Positions 1 through 8,175 of a stretch of 64,000 nt of DNA are shown piece after piece; the stretch's first letter is position 1; every line of letters begins with the position of its first letter. The notes beneath the pieces were generated by a model, which was given only the letters and a program-made list of their open reading frames with translations, was not told the origin of the DNA and made no database searches. This stretch comes from Hungatella hathewayi WAL-18680 (GTDB lineage Bacteria; Bacillota; Clostridia; Lachnospirales; Lachnospiraceae). The position numbers were made by a program, and so were the translations under genes. Where the stretch lies: positions 691,124 through 755,123 of the forward strand of contig NZ_JH379027.1 of the NCBI RefSeq assembly GCF_000235505.1. The letters are read 5' to 3'.

Positions 1-24
1 GAAGCAACCGCGCTCCGGCGCGAG

Positions 25-55
25 AGTCTGCCTCGGCAGACTTCTTTATTTTTTT
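25..55 (+). terminator. Intrinsic terminator of a gene upstream of the window
   Basis: An AGTCTGCC/GGCAGACT stem (25-32 with 35-42) is followed by a T-rich run. A smaller GC hairpin (9-22) sits just before it. The gene it ends lies outside the window. Confidence 0.75.
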
Positions 56-110
56 GGTAATCATGCAAAAATCTTACAAATATTTTGCCTGATTTTGGCA
101 CGCAAAAACC

Positions 111-139
111 TTGACATTCCCGCCGGAAAATGTTATAGT
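111..139 (+). promoter_or_regulatory. Sigma-A promoter of the cold-shock gene
   Basis: TTGACA (111-116), 17-base spacer, TATAGT (134-139), with a TGT extended -10 at 131-133. Transcription should start near 146, leaving a leader of about 120 nt before the coding start. Confidence 0.85.
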
Positions 140-167
140 AACATCGTATTTTGAATGAGCTTTGGAT

Positions 168-226
168 TCACATATTTTTGTAAGTCGTGAGGCGTCTGAT
201 GATTTACAAAAATATGTGACTTTTTT
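168..226 (+). promoter_or_regulatory. Attenuator-like hairpin in the cold-shock mRNA leader
   Basis: A perfect 16-bp inverted repeat (168-183 with 204-219) is followed at once by six T residues (221-226). It lies between the promoter and the coding region, so it can act as a conditional intrinsic terminator. The stem is almost wholly A-T, so its stability should be temperature-sensitive (inference). The 20-base loop holds no other strong structure. Confidence 0.65.
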
Positions 227-268
227 GTTTCAAGAGAAATATAATATTTAAAATAGGAGGTACCAACA

Positions 269-472
269 ATGAATAACGGTACAGTAAAATGGTTCAACGG
301 AACAAAGGGATATGGCTTCATCACTAACGACGAGACAGGAGAGGAAGTATTCGTACATTTCTCCGGTATCGTAGCTGATGGCTACAAGACTTTAGAGGAT
401 GGTCAGAAGGTAACTTATGACACCGCTGAAGGAAACCGTGGTCTTCAGGCAGTTAACGTTTGCCTGGCATAA
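269..472 (+). CDS. Cold-shock protein (CspA family)
   Basis: A 67-residue single-domain cold-shock protein, the usual family length. The N-terminal [15 protein letters not shown] carries the RNP1-like KGYGFI motif, and VFVHFSGI is the RNP2-like motif. Together these aromatic residues form the single-stranded RNA/DNA binding face of the OB-fold. Such proteins act in the cytoplasm as RNA chaperones that melt mRNA structure. The start has AGGAGG at 256-261 with suitable spacing. The gene is monocistronic, with its own extended -10 promoter, a long leader with a terminator-like hairpin, and a strong terminator downstream. Which csp paralogue it is cannot be told. Confidence 0.97.
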   Translation: MNNGTVKWFNGTKGYGFITNDETGEEVFVHFSGIVADGYKTLEDGQKVTYDTAEGNRGLQAVNVCLA

Positions 473-485
473 TCGTGGAATCATA

Positions 486-512
486 GGAGCTGCTTTATGC
501 AGCTCCTTTTTT
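486..512 (+). terminator. Terminator of the cold-shock gene
   Basis: GGAGCTGC/GCAGCTCC stem (486-493 with 499-506), 5-base loop, then six T residues. Confidence 0.92.
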
Positions 513-536
513 AATGCCCGATTTTTATCATTTCTA

Positions 537-550
537 TGTAAGGGCTTACA
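537..550. promoter_or_regulatory. LacI-type operator, upstream copy
   Basis: TGTAAGGGCTTACA: 6-bp inverted arms with a 2-bp centre. The same arms recur at 638-651, so the pair brackets the promoter at 569-597. The arms match LacI/CcpA-family half sites, but the centre is GG rather than the CG of a classical cre site. Confidence 0.7.
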
Positions 551-568
551 AAAAATACCGAAAAACAC

Positions 569-597
569 TTGCATTACAAATCGAAATGTTGTATAGT
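569..597 (+). promoter_or_regulatory. Promoter of the tagaturonate reductase gene
   Basis: TTGCAT (569-574), 17-base spacer, TATAGT (592-597). It lies between two copies of a LacI-type operator, an arrangement fit for repression. Confidence 0.75.
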
Positions 598-637
598 AGC
601 GATATAAAGAATAAGAGATGCATGGTTTTCCTTAAAA

Positions 638-651
638 TGTAAGCACTTACA
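638..651. promoter_or_regulatory. LacI-type operator, downstream copy
   Basis: TGTAAGCACTTACA, with the same 6-bp arms as the site at 537-550 and a CA centre. It lies after the promoter, where a bound repressor would block elongation or help form a loop with the upstream site 101 bp away. Confidence 0.7.
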
Positions 652-694
652 AAAAAGAAAAACAAAAAACTAATTTATGGAGGTCGCGAAAACA

Positions 695-2029
695 ATGAGC
701 AATAGTAAAGAGACAGTAATGCAGTTTGGCGAGGGTGGATTTTTAAGAGGATTTGTGGACTATTTCTTCCACAAATTGCAGGAGAAAGGCTTATACGACG
801 GCAAGATTGTAGTGGTACAGCCGATTGAGAAAGGAATGTGCCAGATGCTTGCGGACCAGAACTGCGAGTACAATTTATTCCTGCGCGGCATTGACAACGG
901 ACAGGTGGTCAACGAGCACACTCACGTGACATCCATTTCCCGAGCCCTGAATCCATACACCCAGTATGAGGAATATATGAAGCTGGCGGAGAACCCGGAT
1001 TTGCGTGTGATTGTATCCAACACCACAGAGGCCGGTATCGAGTATCTGGGAACCGAGAAGCTGACCGACACACCGCCAAAGTCCTACCCGGCAAAACTGA
1101 CCCAGTTTTTATATAAGAGATTTCAACTGGGATTAAAAGGATTTATCCTGCTTCCCTGCGAGCTGATTGACAACAACGCGGATAACCTGAAAAAATGCAT
1201 CCTCCAGTACGCTGACTTGTGGGAGCTGGGCAGTGACTTCAAGAACTGGCTGGAGAGCGAGAACGACTTCTGCAACACGCTGGTAGACAGAATCGTGACT
1301 GGCTATCCGAGAGACGAGGTGGAGGAGCTGACCAAACAGATTGGCTATACCGACAACCTGATTGACACCGCGGAGATTTTCCACCTGTGGGTAATCGAGG
1401 GCCATCACGAAGACGAGCTTCCATTCAATAAGGCAGGCTACAACATCGTATGGACCGACGACGCCAAGCCATACAAGAAGCGCAAAGTCCGCATCTTAAA
1501 CGGCGGCCACACCTCCATGGTACTGGGCGCCCGCCTTTACGGTCTGAGTACCGTGGGAGAATGCCTGAAGGACGAGACCGTCAGCGCGTTCTTAAAGAAA
1601 TGTATCTTTGAGGAAATCGTTCCGACTCTTGGAAACACCGAGACGGACGTGAAGTTTGGCGAGGCGGTGCTGGAGAGATTCTCCAACCCATTTATCAAAC
1701 ACCAGCTGTTATCCATCGCCTTAAACTCCGTGAGCAAGTTCCAGGTGCGTGTCCTTCCTACCATTCTGGAGTACAAGGAGAAATTTGGCAAGTACCCGGC
1801 AGCCCTGACATTCTCCATGGCGGCTCTGATTGCATTTTACAGAACCGATGAGGCCAATGACGGAGCGGATATTATGGAATTCATGAAAACAGCCTCTGTG
1901 GAGGACATCATGAAGAGAGAAGACTACTGGCACAGTGATTTGACAGAAATGATTCCTCTGGTGACAGAGTACTACAACATGATTCAGGAAAAGGGCATGG
2001 CAGAGGCTTACAAGGCAGTTCTGGCTTAA
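695..2029 (+). CDS. uxaB: Tagaturonate reductase (altronate oxidoreductase)
   Basis: A 444-residue member of the mannitol dehydrogenase family. It interconverts D-tagaturonate and D-altronate with NAD(H) in galacturonate (pectin) breakdown. The N-terminal FGEGGFLRGFVDYF is the Rossmann-fold dinucleotide loop, and KVRILNGGHTSM is the family active-site segment with the K, N and H residues of polyol dehydrogenases. The E. coli enzyme is 483 residues, so the length fits. I chose the ATG at 695 because GGAGG at 679-683 is spaced 11 bases from it; an in-frame ATG at 677 overlaps that site. The gene stands alone, without uxaA or uxaC in this window. Two LacI-type operators flank its promoter, so induction by a hexuronate pathway signal, or catabolite control, is likely. 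A fructuronate reductase role (UxuB) is less likely but possible. Confidence 0.88.
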   Translation: MSNSKETVMQFGEGGFLRGFVDYFFHKLQEKGLYDGKIVVVQPIEKGMCQMLADQNCEYNLFLRGIDNGQVVNEHTHVTSISRALNPYTQYEEYMKLAENPDLRVIVSNTTEAGIEYLGTEKLTDTPPKSYPAKLTQFLYKRFQLGLKGFILLPCELIDNNADNLKKCILQYADLWELGSDFKNWLESENDFCNTLVDRIVTGYPRDEVEELTKQIGYTDNLIDTAEIFHLWVIEGHHEDELPFNKAGYNIVWTDDAKPYKKRKVRILNGGHTSMVLGARLYGLSTVGECLKDETVSAFLKKCIFEEIVPTLGNTETDVKFGEAVLERFSNPFIKHQLLSIALNSVSKFQVRVLPTILEYKEKFGKYPAALTFSMAALIAFYRTDEANDGADIMEFMKTASVEDIMKREDYWHSDLTEMIPLVTEYYNMIQEKGMAEAYKAVLA

Positions 2030-2048
2030 GCAGCACCTTAAATAACAG

Positions 2049-2073
2049 GGACGGCAGATTTTGCCGTCCTTTT
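2049..2073 (+). terminator. Terminator after uxaB
   Basis: GGACGGCA/TGCCGTCC stem (2049-2056 with 2062-2069) followed by TTTT. Confidence 0.85.
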
Positions 2074-2134
2074 GCCGTATATTAGAAAAGCATTCTGACA
2101 TATATTAAGTAATAATGCCAAACAGGCGGTAGAT

Positions 2135-2806
2135 GTGAAAAAGACAATTCAGGTAATAGCGGCGGCAGTGGTTTTATTTTGGGCAGTCTCCTGTCTCGGA
2201 CAGAGCAGGGAAGCTGTCATGGCATCGGGAGGGGAAGACGAGTTGTCTGAGCCGAAACAGGTGGCCCTGACCTTTGACGACGGCCCCCATGCGGTCTACA
2301 CGCCTAAGCTCCTGGACGGGCTGAGACAGAGGGGCGTACACGCCACGTTTTTTCTGATTGGGGACAGTATCGACGGGAAAGAGGACATTATCCGCCAAAT
2401 GAAGGCCGACGGCCATCTGATAGGCAACCACACCAGCAGCCATGTCCAGCTGACCAAAAAGAATGAAAAGGAAGCCTGTGACGAGATTAACCGGACCAAT
2501 CAGAAAATCTATGACATTACCGGTGAATGGCCGGAATATATCCGCCCGCCCTTCGGTTCCTGGAGCGAGGAACTGGAGTGCATAGTTCCAATGACCGTAA
2601 CTTTATGGAATATTGACCCCTTGGATTGGAAAACTCAAAATACGGCCAGAGTCGTCAACCATATTTTGAAACATGTGGATGACGGCGACATTATCCTGCT
2701 CCACGATGTCTATGACACCTCGGTGGATGCCGCCTTGCAGGTGGTGGATATTCTCACGAAACAGGGCTATACCTTTGTGACTGTGGAAGAATTATTGATC
2801 GATTAA
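2135..2806 (+). CDS. Polysaccharide deacetylase (NodB/PdaA type)
   Basis: A 223-residue carbohydrate esterase family 4 protein, which removes acetyl groups from N-acetylated cell-wall sugars with a metal ion. All CE4 motifs are visible: TFDDGP (residues 46-51), HTSSH (99-103) giving the Asp-His-His metal triad with D49, H99 and H103, RPPFG, DPLDWK and LLHD near the end. The N-terminal segment is a signal peptide of about 20 residues ending at AVSC, which could serve as a lipobox. The protein is therefore extracytoplasmic, perhaps lipid-anchored. The start is GTG with AGGCGG five bases upstream. It seems monocistronic. The substrate, muramic lactam precursor or GlcNAc, cannot be told. Confidence 0.9.
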   Translation: MKKTIQVIAAAVVLFWAVSCLGQSREAVMASGGEDELSEPKQVALTFDDGPHAVYTPKLLDGLRQRGVHATFFLIGDSIDGKEDIIRQMKADGHLIGNHTSSHVQLTKKNEKEACDEINRTNQKIYDITGEWPEYIRPPFGSWSEELECIVPMTVTLWNIDPLDWKTQNTARVVNHILKHVDDGDIILLHDVYDTSVDAALQVVDILTKQGYTFVTVEELLID

Positions 2807-2818
2807 CCTTCTGCCGGA

Positions 2819-2847
2819 TTGCCTGTGGGACGAAAACGTAGTATACT
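2819..2847 (+). promoter_or_regulatory. Promoter of rarA
   Basis: TTGCCT (2819-2824), 17-base spacer, TATACT (2842-2847). Confidence 0.65.
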
Positions 2848-2901
2848 ATCGACAGAACTGCATTTCGTATCCACAACATCATGTAAAAGAGGAAGATATC
2901 T

Positions 2902-4218
2902 ATGGATTTGTTTGATTATATGAGAAATAACACTCTGGACACCGAGTCACCTCTGGCGTCCAGACTCCGCCCCACGACCCTGGATGAGGTGGTGGGCCAG
3001 AAGCATATCGTGGGCAAAGACAAACTGCTGTACCGCGCCATCCAGGCGGACCAGCTAGGCTCTATCATTTTTTACGGACCGCCCGGAACTGGGAAAACGA
3101 CGCTGGCCAAGGTTATCGCCAACACCACCAAAGCCAATTTCCGCCAGATTAACGCCACTGTGGCCGGCAAAAAAGACATGGAAGAGGTGGTCAAAGAGGC
3201 CAAGGACGCCCTGGGAATGTATGGAAAGAAGACCATTCTGTTTGTAGACGAGATACACCGTTTCAACAAGAGCCAGCAGGATTATCTCCTCCCCTTTGTG
3301 GAGGACGGGACTCTGATACTCATCGGCGCCACCACGGAGAATCCGTATTTTGAGGTCAACGGAGCGTTGATATCCCGCTCCCGCATTTTCGAGCTGAAGG
3401 CCCTGGAGAAGGAGGATATCAAGGAACTGCTCCACCGGGCCGTCTACGACCGGGAGAAGGGCATGGGAAGCTACAACGCCGAGATAGAGGATGACGCCCT
3501 GGAATTCCTGGCCGATGTCTCCAACGGCGACGCCAGAGCCGCCTTAAACGCCATAGAACTGGGCATTCTGACCACGGAACGGGGGGAAGATGGGAAAATA
3601 CATATCAACCTGGAAGTCGCCCAGGAGTGTATCCAGAAGCGGGTGGTGCGCTACGACAAAGATGGGGACAACCATTACGACACCATTTCCGCCTTTATCA
3701 AGAGCATGAGGGGCTCCGACCCGGACGCCGCCGTCTATTATCTGGCACGGATGCTCTACGCCGGCGAGGACATTAAATTCATAGCGAGAAGAATCATGAT
3801 ATGCGCTGCCGAGGATGTGGGTATCGCGGACCCCATGGCCCTGACGGTTGCCGTGAGCGCCTCCCAGGCGGTGGAGCGGATTGGAATGCCGGAAGCCCAG
3901 ATTATCCTGTCACAGGCCGTTCTGTACGTGGCCACAGCGCCTAAGAGTAACTCTGCCGTGATGGCTGTCAGCGCCGCCATGGACGCGGTGAAGAGCGGAA
4001 GGACCATGCCGGTGCCGGTACATTTACAGGACAGGCATTACAAAGGGGCGGAGAAGCTGGGGCACGGGGCCGGTTACCTGTACGCCCACGATTATCCAAA
4101 CCACTATGTAAAGCAGCAGTATCTGCCCGATGGCATGGAGGGAGTGACCTTCTATCACCCTTCCGACAATGGCTACGAGGCCCAGATTCAAGAATATTTC
4201 AGAAAAATACAAAATTAA
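2902..4218 (+). CDS. rarA: Replication-associated recombination protein A (AAA+ ATPase)
   Basis: A 438-residue RarA/MgsA/WRNIP1-family clamp-loader-like ATPase that acts at stalled replication forks. The N-terminal SRLRPTTLDEVVGQKHIVG is the family signature. Walker A is GPPGTGKTT (about residues 59-67) and Walker B is FVDEIHRFNK. The GATTENPYFEVN sensor segment and the arginine in SRSRIFEL follow. The C-terminal half holds the lid and tetramerisation domain, with the typical ending VPVHLQDRHYKGAEKLGHGAGYLYAHDYPNHY split by family variation. The start has GAGGAAG upstream. It has its own promoter and lies between a deacetylase and rho, with no functional link evident. Confidence 0.96.
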   Translation: MDLFDYMRNNTLDTESPLASRLRPTTLDEVVGQKHIVGKDKLLYRAIQADQLGSIIFYGPPGTGKTTLAKVIANTTKANFRQINATVAGKKDMEEVVKEAKDALGMYGKKTILFVDEIHRFNKSQQDYLLPFVEDGTLILIGATTENPYFEVNGALISRSRIFELKALEKEDIKELLHRAVYDREKGMGSYNAEIEDDALEFLADVSNGDARAALNAIELGILTTERGEDGKIHINLEVAQECIQKRVVRYDKDGDNHYDTISAFIKSMRGSDPDAAVYYLARMLYAGEDIKFIARRIMICAAEDVGIADPMALTVAVSASQAVERIGMPEAQIILSQAVLYVATAPKSNSAVMAVSAAMDAVKSGRTMPVPVHLQDRHYKGAEKLGHGAGYLYAHDYPNHYVKQQYLPDGMEGVTFYHPSDNGYEAQIQEYFRKIQN

Positions 4219-4219
4219 C

Positions 4220-4248
4220 TTTCCTTTTTCTGAATCATAGGTTATAAT
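4220..4248 (+). promoter_or_regulatory. Likely rho promoter
   Basis: A good -10 TATAAT (4243-4248) with a poor -35, TTTCCT (4220-4225), 17 bases upstream. It lies just after the rarA stop codon and gives rho a leader of about 140 nt. Confidence 0.5.
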
Positions 4249-4267
4249 GATAAATAGATATACTTTT

Positions 4268-4297
4268 GACCGGTGGCAGGCACCGCCGGTCTTCTTT
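4268..4297 (+). promoter_or_regulatory. Terminator-like hairpin in the rho leader
   Basis: GACCGGTGG pairs with CCGCCGGTC (4268-4276 with 4283-4291, one G-T pair) and TTCTTTTC follows. It lies between the promoter and the rho start, so it could attenuate rho transcription or end leftover rarA transcripts. Confidence 0.6.
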
Positions 4298-4395
4298 TCA
4301 GTCGTATAAGACGATTCGTAAATTCTGAGTTCATATATAATTCCAAGAGACGCGAACCAGGCAATATTCAATATAAAAAGGAGAGAGACTTCTAT

Positions 4396-5877
4396 ATGCG
4401 TGAAAAATTACAAACCCTGCCATTAACAGAATTAAAAGAGTTGGCCAAGGTACAGGGAATCAAAGGCATCAGCACTATGAAAAAGAGTGAAATTATCGAT
4501 TTATTATGTGAGAAAGCGGACGAGGAAGCGACCCGCGAGGCCATTGCCGTGGCGGCTCAGATTACAAAACCGTCGACACCGCCCGCACAGCAGACTGCTC
4601 CACAGAGCCAGGGAAGCAGCGCGGCGTCAGGTTCACGGCCACAGACCCAGAGCCGTCCTTACCGCCCGCACCAGTCAGCGGAGGGAGACAACCGCACGGC
4701 CAAGGTTCAACCCCAGATGACGGAAGAGGAGATTAAGGAGCTGGACAGCGGCATCGAGGCCAACGGAATCCTGGAGGTTATGCCGGACGGATTTGGCTTT
4801 ATCCGCTGCGAGAATTATCTTCCTGGTGAGAATGACGTCTATGTGGCGCCGTCCCAGATTCGCCGTTTTAACATGAAGACCGGCGATATCATTGTGGGAA
4901 GCAGAAGGGTGAAGACAGCTGCCGAGAAATTTGCGGCCCTCCTCTATGTCAAGACCATCAACGGTTATCCGCCGGCAGTGGCGGAGCGCAGACCGAACTT
5001 TGAAGATTTGACTCCCATTTTCCCAAATGAGAGACTTCATATGGAGACGCCTGGCGGCTCCAGCACGACTGCCATGCGTGTGCTTGATTTGTTGTCCCCG
5101 ATCGGCAAGGGACAGCGTGGTATGATCGTATCCCCGCCAAAAGCAGGTAAAACCACTCTGCTCAAGCAGGTAGCCAAGGCTATCACCACCAATCATCCGG
5201 ACATGCATCTGATTATCCTGCTGATTGACGAGCGTCCTGAGGAGGTTACGGATATCAGAGAGGCCATCATCGGCCCTAACGTTGAGGTCATTTATTCGAC
5301 CTTTGACGAGCTGCCGGAGCGCCATAAACGGGTATCTGAGATGGTGATCGAGCGCGCCAAACGTCTGGTAGAGCACGGAAGAGAGGTTATTATTCTGTTA
5401 GACAGCATCACCCGTCTGGCGAGAGCATATAACTTAACAGTGGCGCCAAGCGGAAGAACGCTGTCCGGTGGTATTGACCCGGCGGCCCTTCATATGCCGA
5501 AGCGGTTCTTTGGCGCGGCCAGAAACATGAGAGAGGGCGGAAGCCTGACGGTGCTGGCTACCGCGCTTGTGGATACGGGAAGCCGTATGGACGACGTGGT
5601 ATACGAGGAGTTCAAGGGGACCGGCAACATGGAGCTGGTGTTAGACCGGAAGCTGTCTGAGAAACGTATCTTCCCGGCCATCGACATCCTGAAGTCAGGT
5701 ACCCGTAACGACCACCTTCTGTTGAATCCGCAGGAGAAGGAAGCCGTGGATATTATCCGCAAGGCGACCAACAGCTTGAAGCCGGAGGACGCGGTGGAGA
5801 AGATTCTGGATTTGTTTGCCAGAACAAAGACCAACTGGGAATTTGTCGAGATGGCAAAGAAAATGAGATTTTTCTAG
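4396..5877 (+). CDS. rho: Transcription termination factor Rho
   Basis: A 493-residue RNA-dependent hexameric helicase that ends transcription. The N-terminal SAP-like helical domain (residues 1-45) is followed by a Q/P/S/A-rich insert (about 50-110) of low complexity, common in high-GC and clostridial Rho. Next comes the cold-shock-like primary RNA site with GFGFIR (about 125-195). The ATPase core has Walker A PPKAGKTT (near 246-254), the DERPEEVTD segment and Walker B ILLDSITR; SGGIDPAAL marks the Q-loop region. I chose the ATG at 4396 because AGGAGAGAG precedes it; an open frame extends back to 4273 but covers the leader hairpin. It may be autoregulated through that leader. Confidence 0.97.
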   Translation: MREKLQTLPLTELKELAKVQGIKGISTMKKSEIIDLLCEKADEEATREAIAVAAQITKPSTPPAQQTAPQSQGSSAASGSRPQTQSRPYRPHQSAEGDNRTAKVQPQMTEEEIKELDSGIEANGILEVMPDGFGFIRCENYLPGENDVYVAPSQIRRFNMKTGDIIVGSRRVKTAAEKFAALLYVKTINGYPPAVAERRPNFEDLTPIFPNERLHMETPGGSSTTAMRVLDLLSPIGKGQRGMIVSPPKAGKTTLLKQVAKAITTNHPDMHLIILLIDERPEEVTDIREAIIGPNVEVIYSTFDELPERHKRVSEMVIERAKRLVEHGREVIILLDSITRLARAYNLTVAPSGRTLSGGIDPAALHMPKRFFGAARNMREGGSLTVLATALVDTGSRMDDVVYEEFKGTGNMELVLDRKLSEKRIFPAIDILKSGTRNDHLLLNPQEKEAVDIIRKATNSLKPEDAVEKILDLFARTKTNWEFVEMAKKMRFF

Positions 5878-5896
5878 AATTTACGGGAAAATTAGC

Positions 5897-5925
5897 TTGC
5901 ATTCAAAAATATTCTATGATATACT
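5897..5925 (+). promoter_or_regulatory. Promoter of rpmE
   Basis: TTGCAT (5897-5902), 17-base spacer, TATACT (5920-5925) with a TGA extended -10 at 5917-5919. Confidence 0.8.
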
Positions 5926-5950
5926 ATACAAGCTGTTTAAATGACAAAAG

Positions 5951-5967
5951 GCGGTGCCAGGCATCGC
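5951..5967 (+). promoter_or_regulatory. Hairpin in the rpmE leader
   Basis: GCGGTGCC and GGCATCGC form an 8-bp stem around a single base, so some inner pairs must open. The sequence resembles the rho leader hairpin at 4268-4291. No T run follows, so it is not a terminator. Its role is unknown. Confidence 0.4.
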
Positions 5968-6003
5968 AATTGAATAGAAAATAAGATTTGTGAGGTGAAA
6001 ATC

Positions 6004-6213
6004 ATGAGAGAAGGTATCCATCCAGCATACTACCAGGCAAAAGTTACCTGCAACTGTGGCAATGAGTTCGTAACAGGTTCTACCAAGGAAGACATCCACG
6101 TAGAGGTTTGTTCCAAGTGTCATTCATTCTACACAGGCCAGCAGAAAGCTGCATCCGCTCGTGGACGTATCGATAAGTTTAACCGTAAGTACGGCGTTAA
6201 AGCTGCTGAATAA
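6004..6213 (+). CDS. rpmE: Large-subunit ribosomal protein L31
   Basis: A 69-residue L31 of the zinc-binding (C+) type. Cysteines C16, C18, C36 and C39 form the metal site, in a CNC and CSKC arrangement like the E. coli protein. N-terminal [10 protein letters not shown] and the basic tail [11 protein letters not shown] are typical. It binds the 50S central protuberance and bridges to the 30S. The start at 6004 is preferred over an in-frame ATG at 5995 because GAGGTG at 5992-5997 lies six bases before it. A zinc-free L31 paralogue is often kept elsewhere and used under zinc limitation, but none is in this window. Confidence 0.98.
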   Translation: MREGIHPAYYQAKVTCNCGNEFVTGSTKEDIHVEVCSKCHSFYTGQQKAASARGRIDKFNRKYGVKAAE

Positions 6214-6233
6214 GAAAAGCATGAGCAAAGAAA

Positions 6234-6275
6234 AGGTTGAGACTGAGTGGGAACACTTTAGCTCAACCTCTTTTT
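6234..6275 (+). terminator. Terminator after rpmE
   Basis: AGGTTGAG/CTCAACCT outer stem (6234-6241 with 6262-6269), with an inner AGTG/CACT stem, followed by TTTTT. It ends only 25 bases before the next gene, so readthrough into that gene is likely partial. Confidence 0.85.
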
Positions 6276-6299
6276 GTATAGAAAGGCGGTTGGAAAAGT

Positions 6300-7277
6300 A
6301 TGAAGTATTCCGGTATCGGCGGCCAGGCCGTCATTGAAGGAATTATGATGAAGAATAAAGACGACTACGCCACTGCGGTTCGAAAGCCGGACGGAGAGAT
6401 TGAAGTCCAGAAGGACAGATACGTCAGCATGACGGAGAAAGTGAAGTTTTTCTCCCTTCCCTTTGTGAGAGGGATTTTCAGTTTTGCGGACTCCCTGATA
6501 CTGGGGATGAAGACTCTGACATTTTCGGCCAGTTTCTTTGAGGATGACGAGGATGATCTGGAGCCCTCGAAGTTTGAACTGTTTTTGAACCGGGTGTTCG
6601 GGGAAAAGCTGGAGAAGGTCCTGATGGGCGTTGTGATGGTGTTTTCCGTGATTCTGGCGGTCGGGATTTTTATGGTGCTGCCCCTGTTTATCTCCAATAT
6701 ATTCCGGAGATTTATCACATCAGGTACGCTGATGGCGTTTCTGGAAGGGGTTATCCGCATTGCCATCTTTGTGGTGTATATTAAACTTATCTCCCGCATG
6801 GAGGATATCAGGCGGACCTTTATGTACCACGGTGCGGAGCATAAATGCATCAACTGTATCGAGCATGGTCTCGATTTGACCGTGGATAATGTGAGGGCCA
6901 GCTCCAAGCAGCACAAGCGCTGTGGAACCAGCTTTCTGATTATCGTGATGGTGATCAGCATTCTGTTTTTCATGGTGATCCGGGTGGACAATTTCTGGCT
7001 GAAAGCGCTCAGCAGGATTGTGCTGATTCCGGTTATCGCCGGCGTGTCCTATGAGTTTCTGCGTCTGGCGGGAAGAAGTGACACCTGGCTGGTGAATATG
7101 CTCAGCAAACCGGGCATGTGGATGCAGAATCTGACCACCAAGGAGCCGGATGACAGCATGATAGAAGTGGCAATTGAGGCGGTTAACGCCGTATTTGACT
7201 GGAAAGAATATCTGAAGGAGAACTTTCCGGAAAGAGAGAGTAGCAGTGACAGTGACGTTACAGCAGCTGCTGGTTGA
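6300..7277 (+). CDS. DUF1385 membrane protein (YqhQ-like)
   Basis: A 325-residue DUF1385-family protein. The N-terminal SGIGGQAVIEGIMMK is the family signature and HGAEHKCINCIEHG the conserved central motif with paired His and Cys. Hydrophobic stretches near residues 110-135, 140-165, 215-235 and 240-255 predict several membrane spans. The function of the family is not known. Its place between rpmE and prmC-prfA is conserved across many Firmicutes. The start has AAAGGCGG upstream. The 3' end overlaps the prmC start by about 30 bases, which implies coupled translation. Confidence 0.9.
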   Translation: MKYSGIGGQAVIEGIMMKNKDDYATAVRKPDGEIEVQKDRYVSMTEKVKFFSLPFVRGIFSFADSLILGMKTLTFSASFFEDDEDDLEPSKFELFLNRVFGEKLEKVLMGVVMVFSVILAVGIFMVLPLFISNIFRRFITSGTLMAFLEGVIRIAIFVVYIKLISRMEDIRRTFMYHGAEHKCINCIEHGLDLTVDNVRASSKQHKRCGTSFLIIVMVISILFFMVIRVDNFWLKALSRIVLIPVIAGVSYEFLRLAGRSDTWLVNMLSKPGMWMQNLTTKEPDDSMIEVAIEAVNAVFDWKEYLKENFPERESSSDSDVTAAAG

Positions 7278-8175
7278 AGGAGCTGAACAGTTAAAACAGG
7301 CGGAGGTACCGGAGGCCGAGCTGGATGCCAGATATCTTCTGATGGAGGCATTTGGGCTCAGCGCGTCGGACTTTCTGCTTAAGCGGATGGAGCCGATGGA
7401 CTGTGAGTCCGGAGAGATAGACGGCAAGGCCGGGAAATCGGCCCAGGCCATAGCGGTCTACCGTGAGATGATAGAGAAGAGAAGCCGCAGAATACCGCTG
7501 CAGTATATCACTGGCGTCCAGTATTTTATGGGGCTGGAATTTTTCGTGGATGAGCGGGTGTTGATACCCCGGCAGGATACGGAAGATTTGGTGGAACTGG
7601 TGCTCAGGGAGAACCCGGGGAAAGAGACCCGTGTACTCGACATGTGTACCGGTTCCGGCTGCATCGCTGTCAGCCTGGCTGCACTTGGCGGCTATGAGCA
7701 GGTGACGGCTGTGGATATATCTGACGGAGCCATCTGCGTGGCACAGGAAAATGCGAAGCGCCTGAACGTATCGGACCAGGTGCGGGTAGTGAAGAGCAGT
7801 CTGTATGAAGCGCGGACAGAGATTCTTAGGAGCGGTGGAGCGCGCTATCAGGTGATTGTCTCTAACCCCCCCTACATTCCCACGGACGTTATCAAGGGGC
7901 TTCAGCCAGAAGTGCGGGATTATGAGCCGTCGCTGGCTCTGGATGGGACGGCGGACGGACTATATTTCTACCGGAAGCTGGCGCTTGACAGCAGAGAGTT
8001 TCTGACGCCCGGAGGCCGGATTTATCTGGAGATTGGATATGACCAGGGCGGGGCGGTCAGCAGTCTGCTTCGTGACGCCGGATATACAGATATACAGGTG
8101 ATAAAAGACACGCCGGGATTAGACCGGATTGTAAAAGCAGGATATAAGCAGGATATAGGAGGTTCCCATGTTTGA
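7246..8175 (+). CDS. prmC: Release factor glutamine methyltransferase PrmC
   Basis: A 309-residue SAM-dependent enzyme that methylates the glutamine of the GGQ motif in release factors RF1 and RF2. An N-terminal helical domain (1-80) precedes a Rossmann-fold methyltransferase domain with [16 protein letters not shown] as the SAM loop and VSNPPYIP as the NPPY active-site motif that holds the substrate amide. The start is GTG at 7246; a second in-frame GTG at 7252 is also plausible, since the family usually begins MTLxxLL. It overlaps the DUF1385 gene upstream and prfA downstream by eight bases, so enzyme and substrate are made from one transcript. Confidence 0.96.
   Translation: MTVTLQQLLVEGAEQLKQAEVPEAELDARYLLMEAFGLSASDFLLKRMEPMDCESGEIDGKAGKSAQAIAVYREMIEKRSRRIPLQYITGVQYFMGLEFFVDERVLIPRQDTEDLVELVLRENPGKETRVLDMCTGSGCIAVSLAALGGYEQVTAVDISDGAICVAQENAKRLNVSDQVRVVKSSLYEARTEILRSGGARYQVIVSNPPYIPTDVIKGLQPEVRDYEPSLALDGTADGLYFYRKLALDSREFLTPGGRIYLEIGYDQGGAVSSLLRDAGYTDIQVIKDTPGLDRIVKAGYKQDIGGSHV

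Noticed and set aside
4273-4395. N-terminal extension of rho
   Set aside because: The open frame covers the leader hairpin; the ATG at 4396 has the ribosome binding site and the known Rho start.
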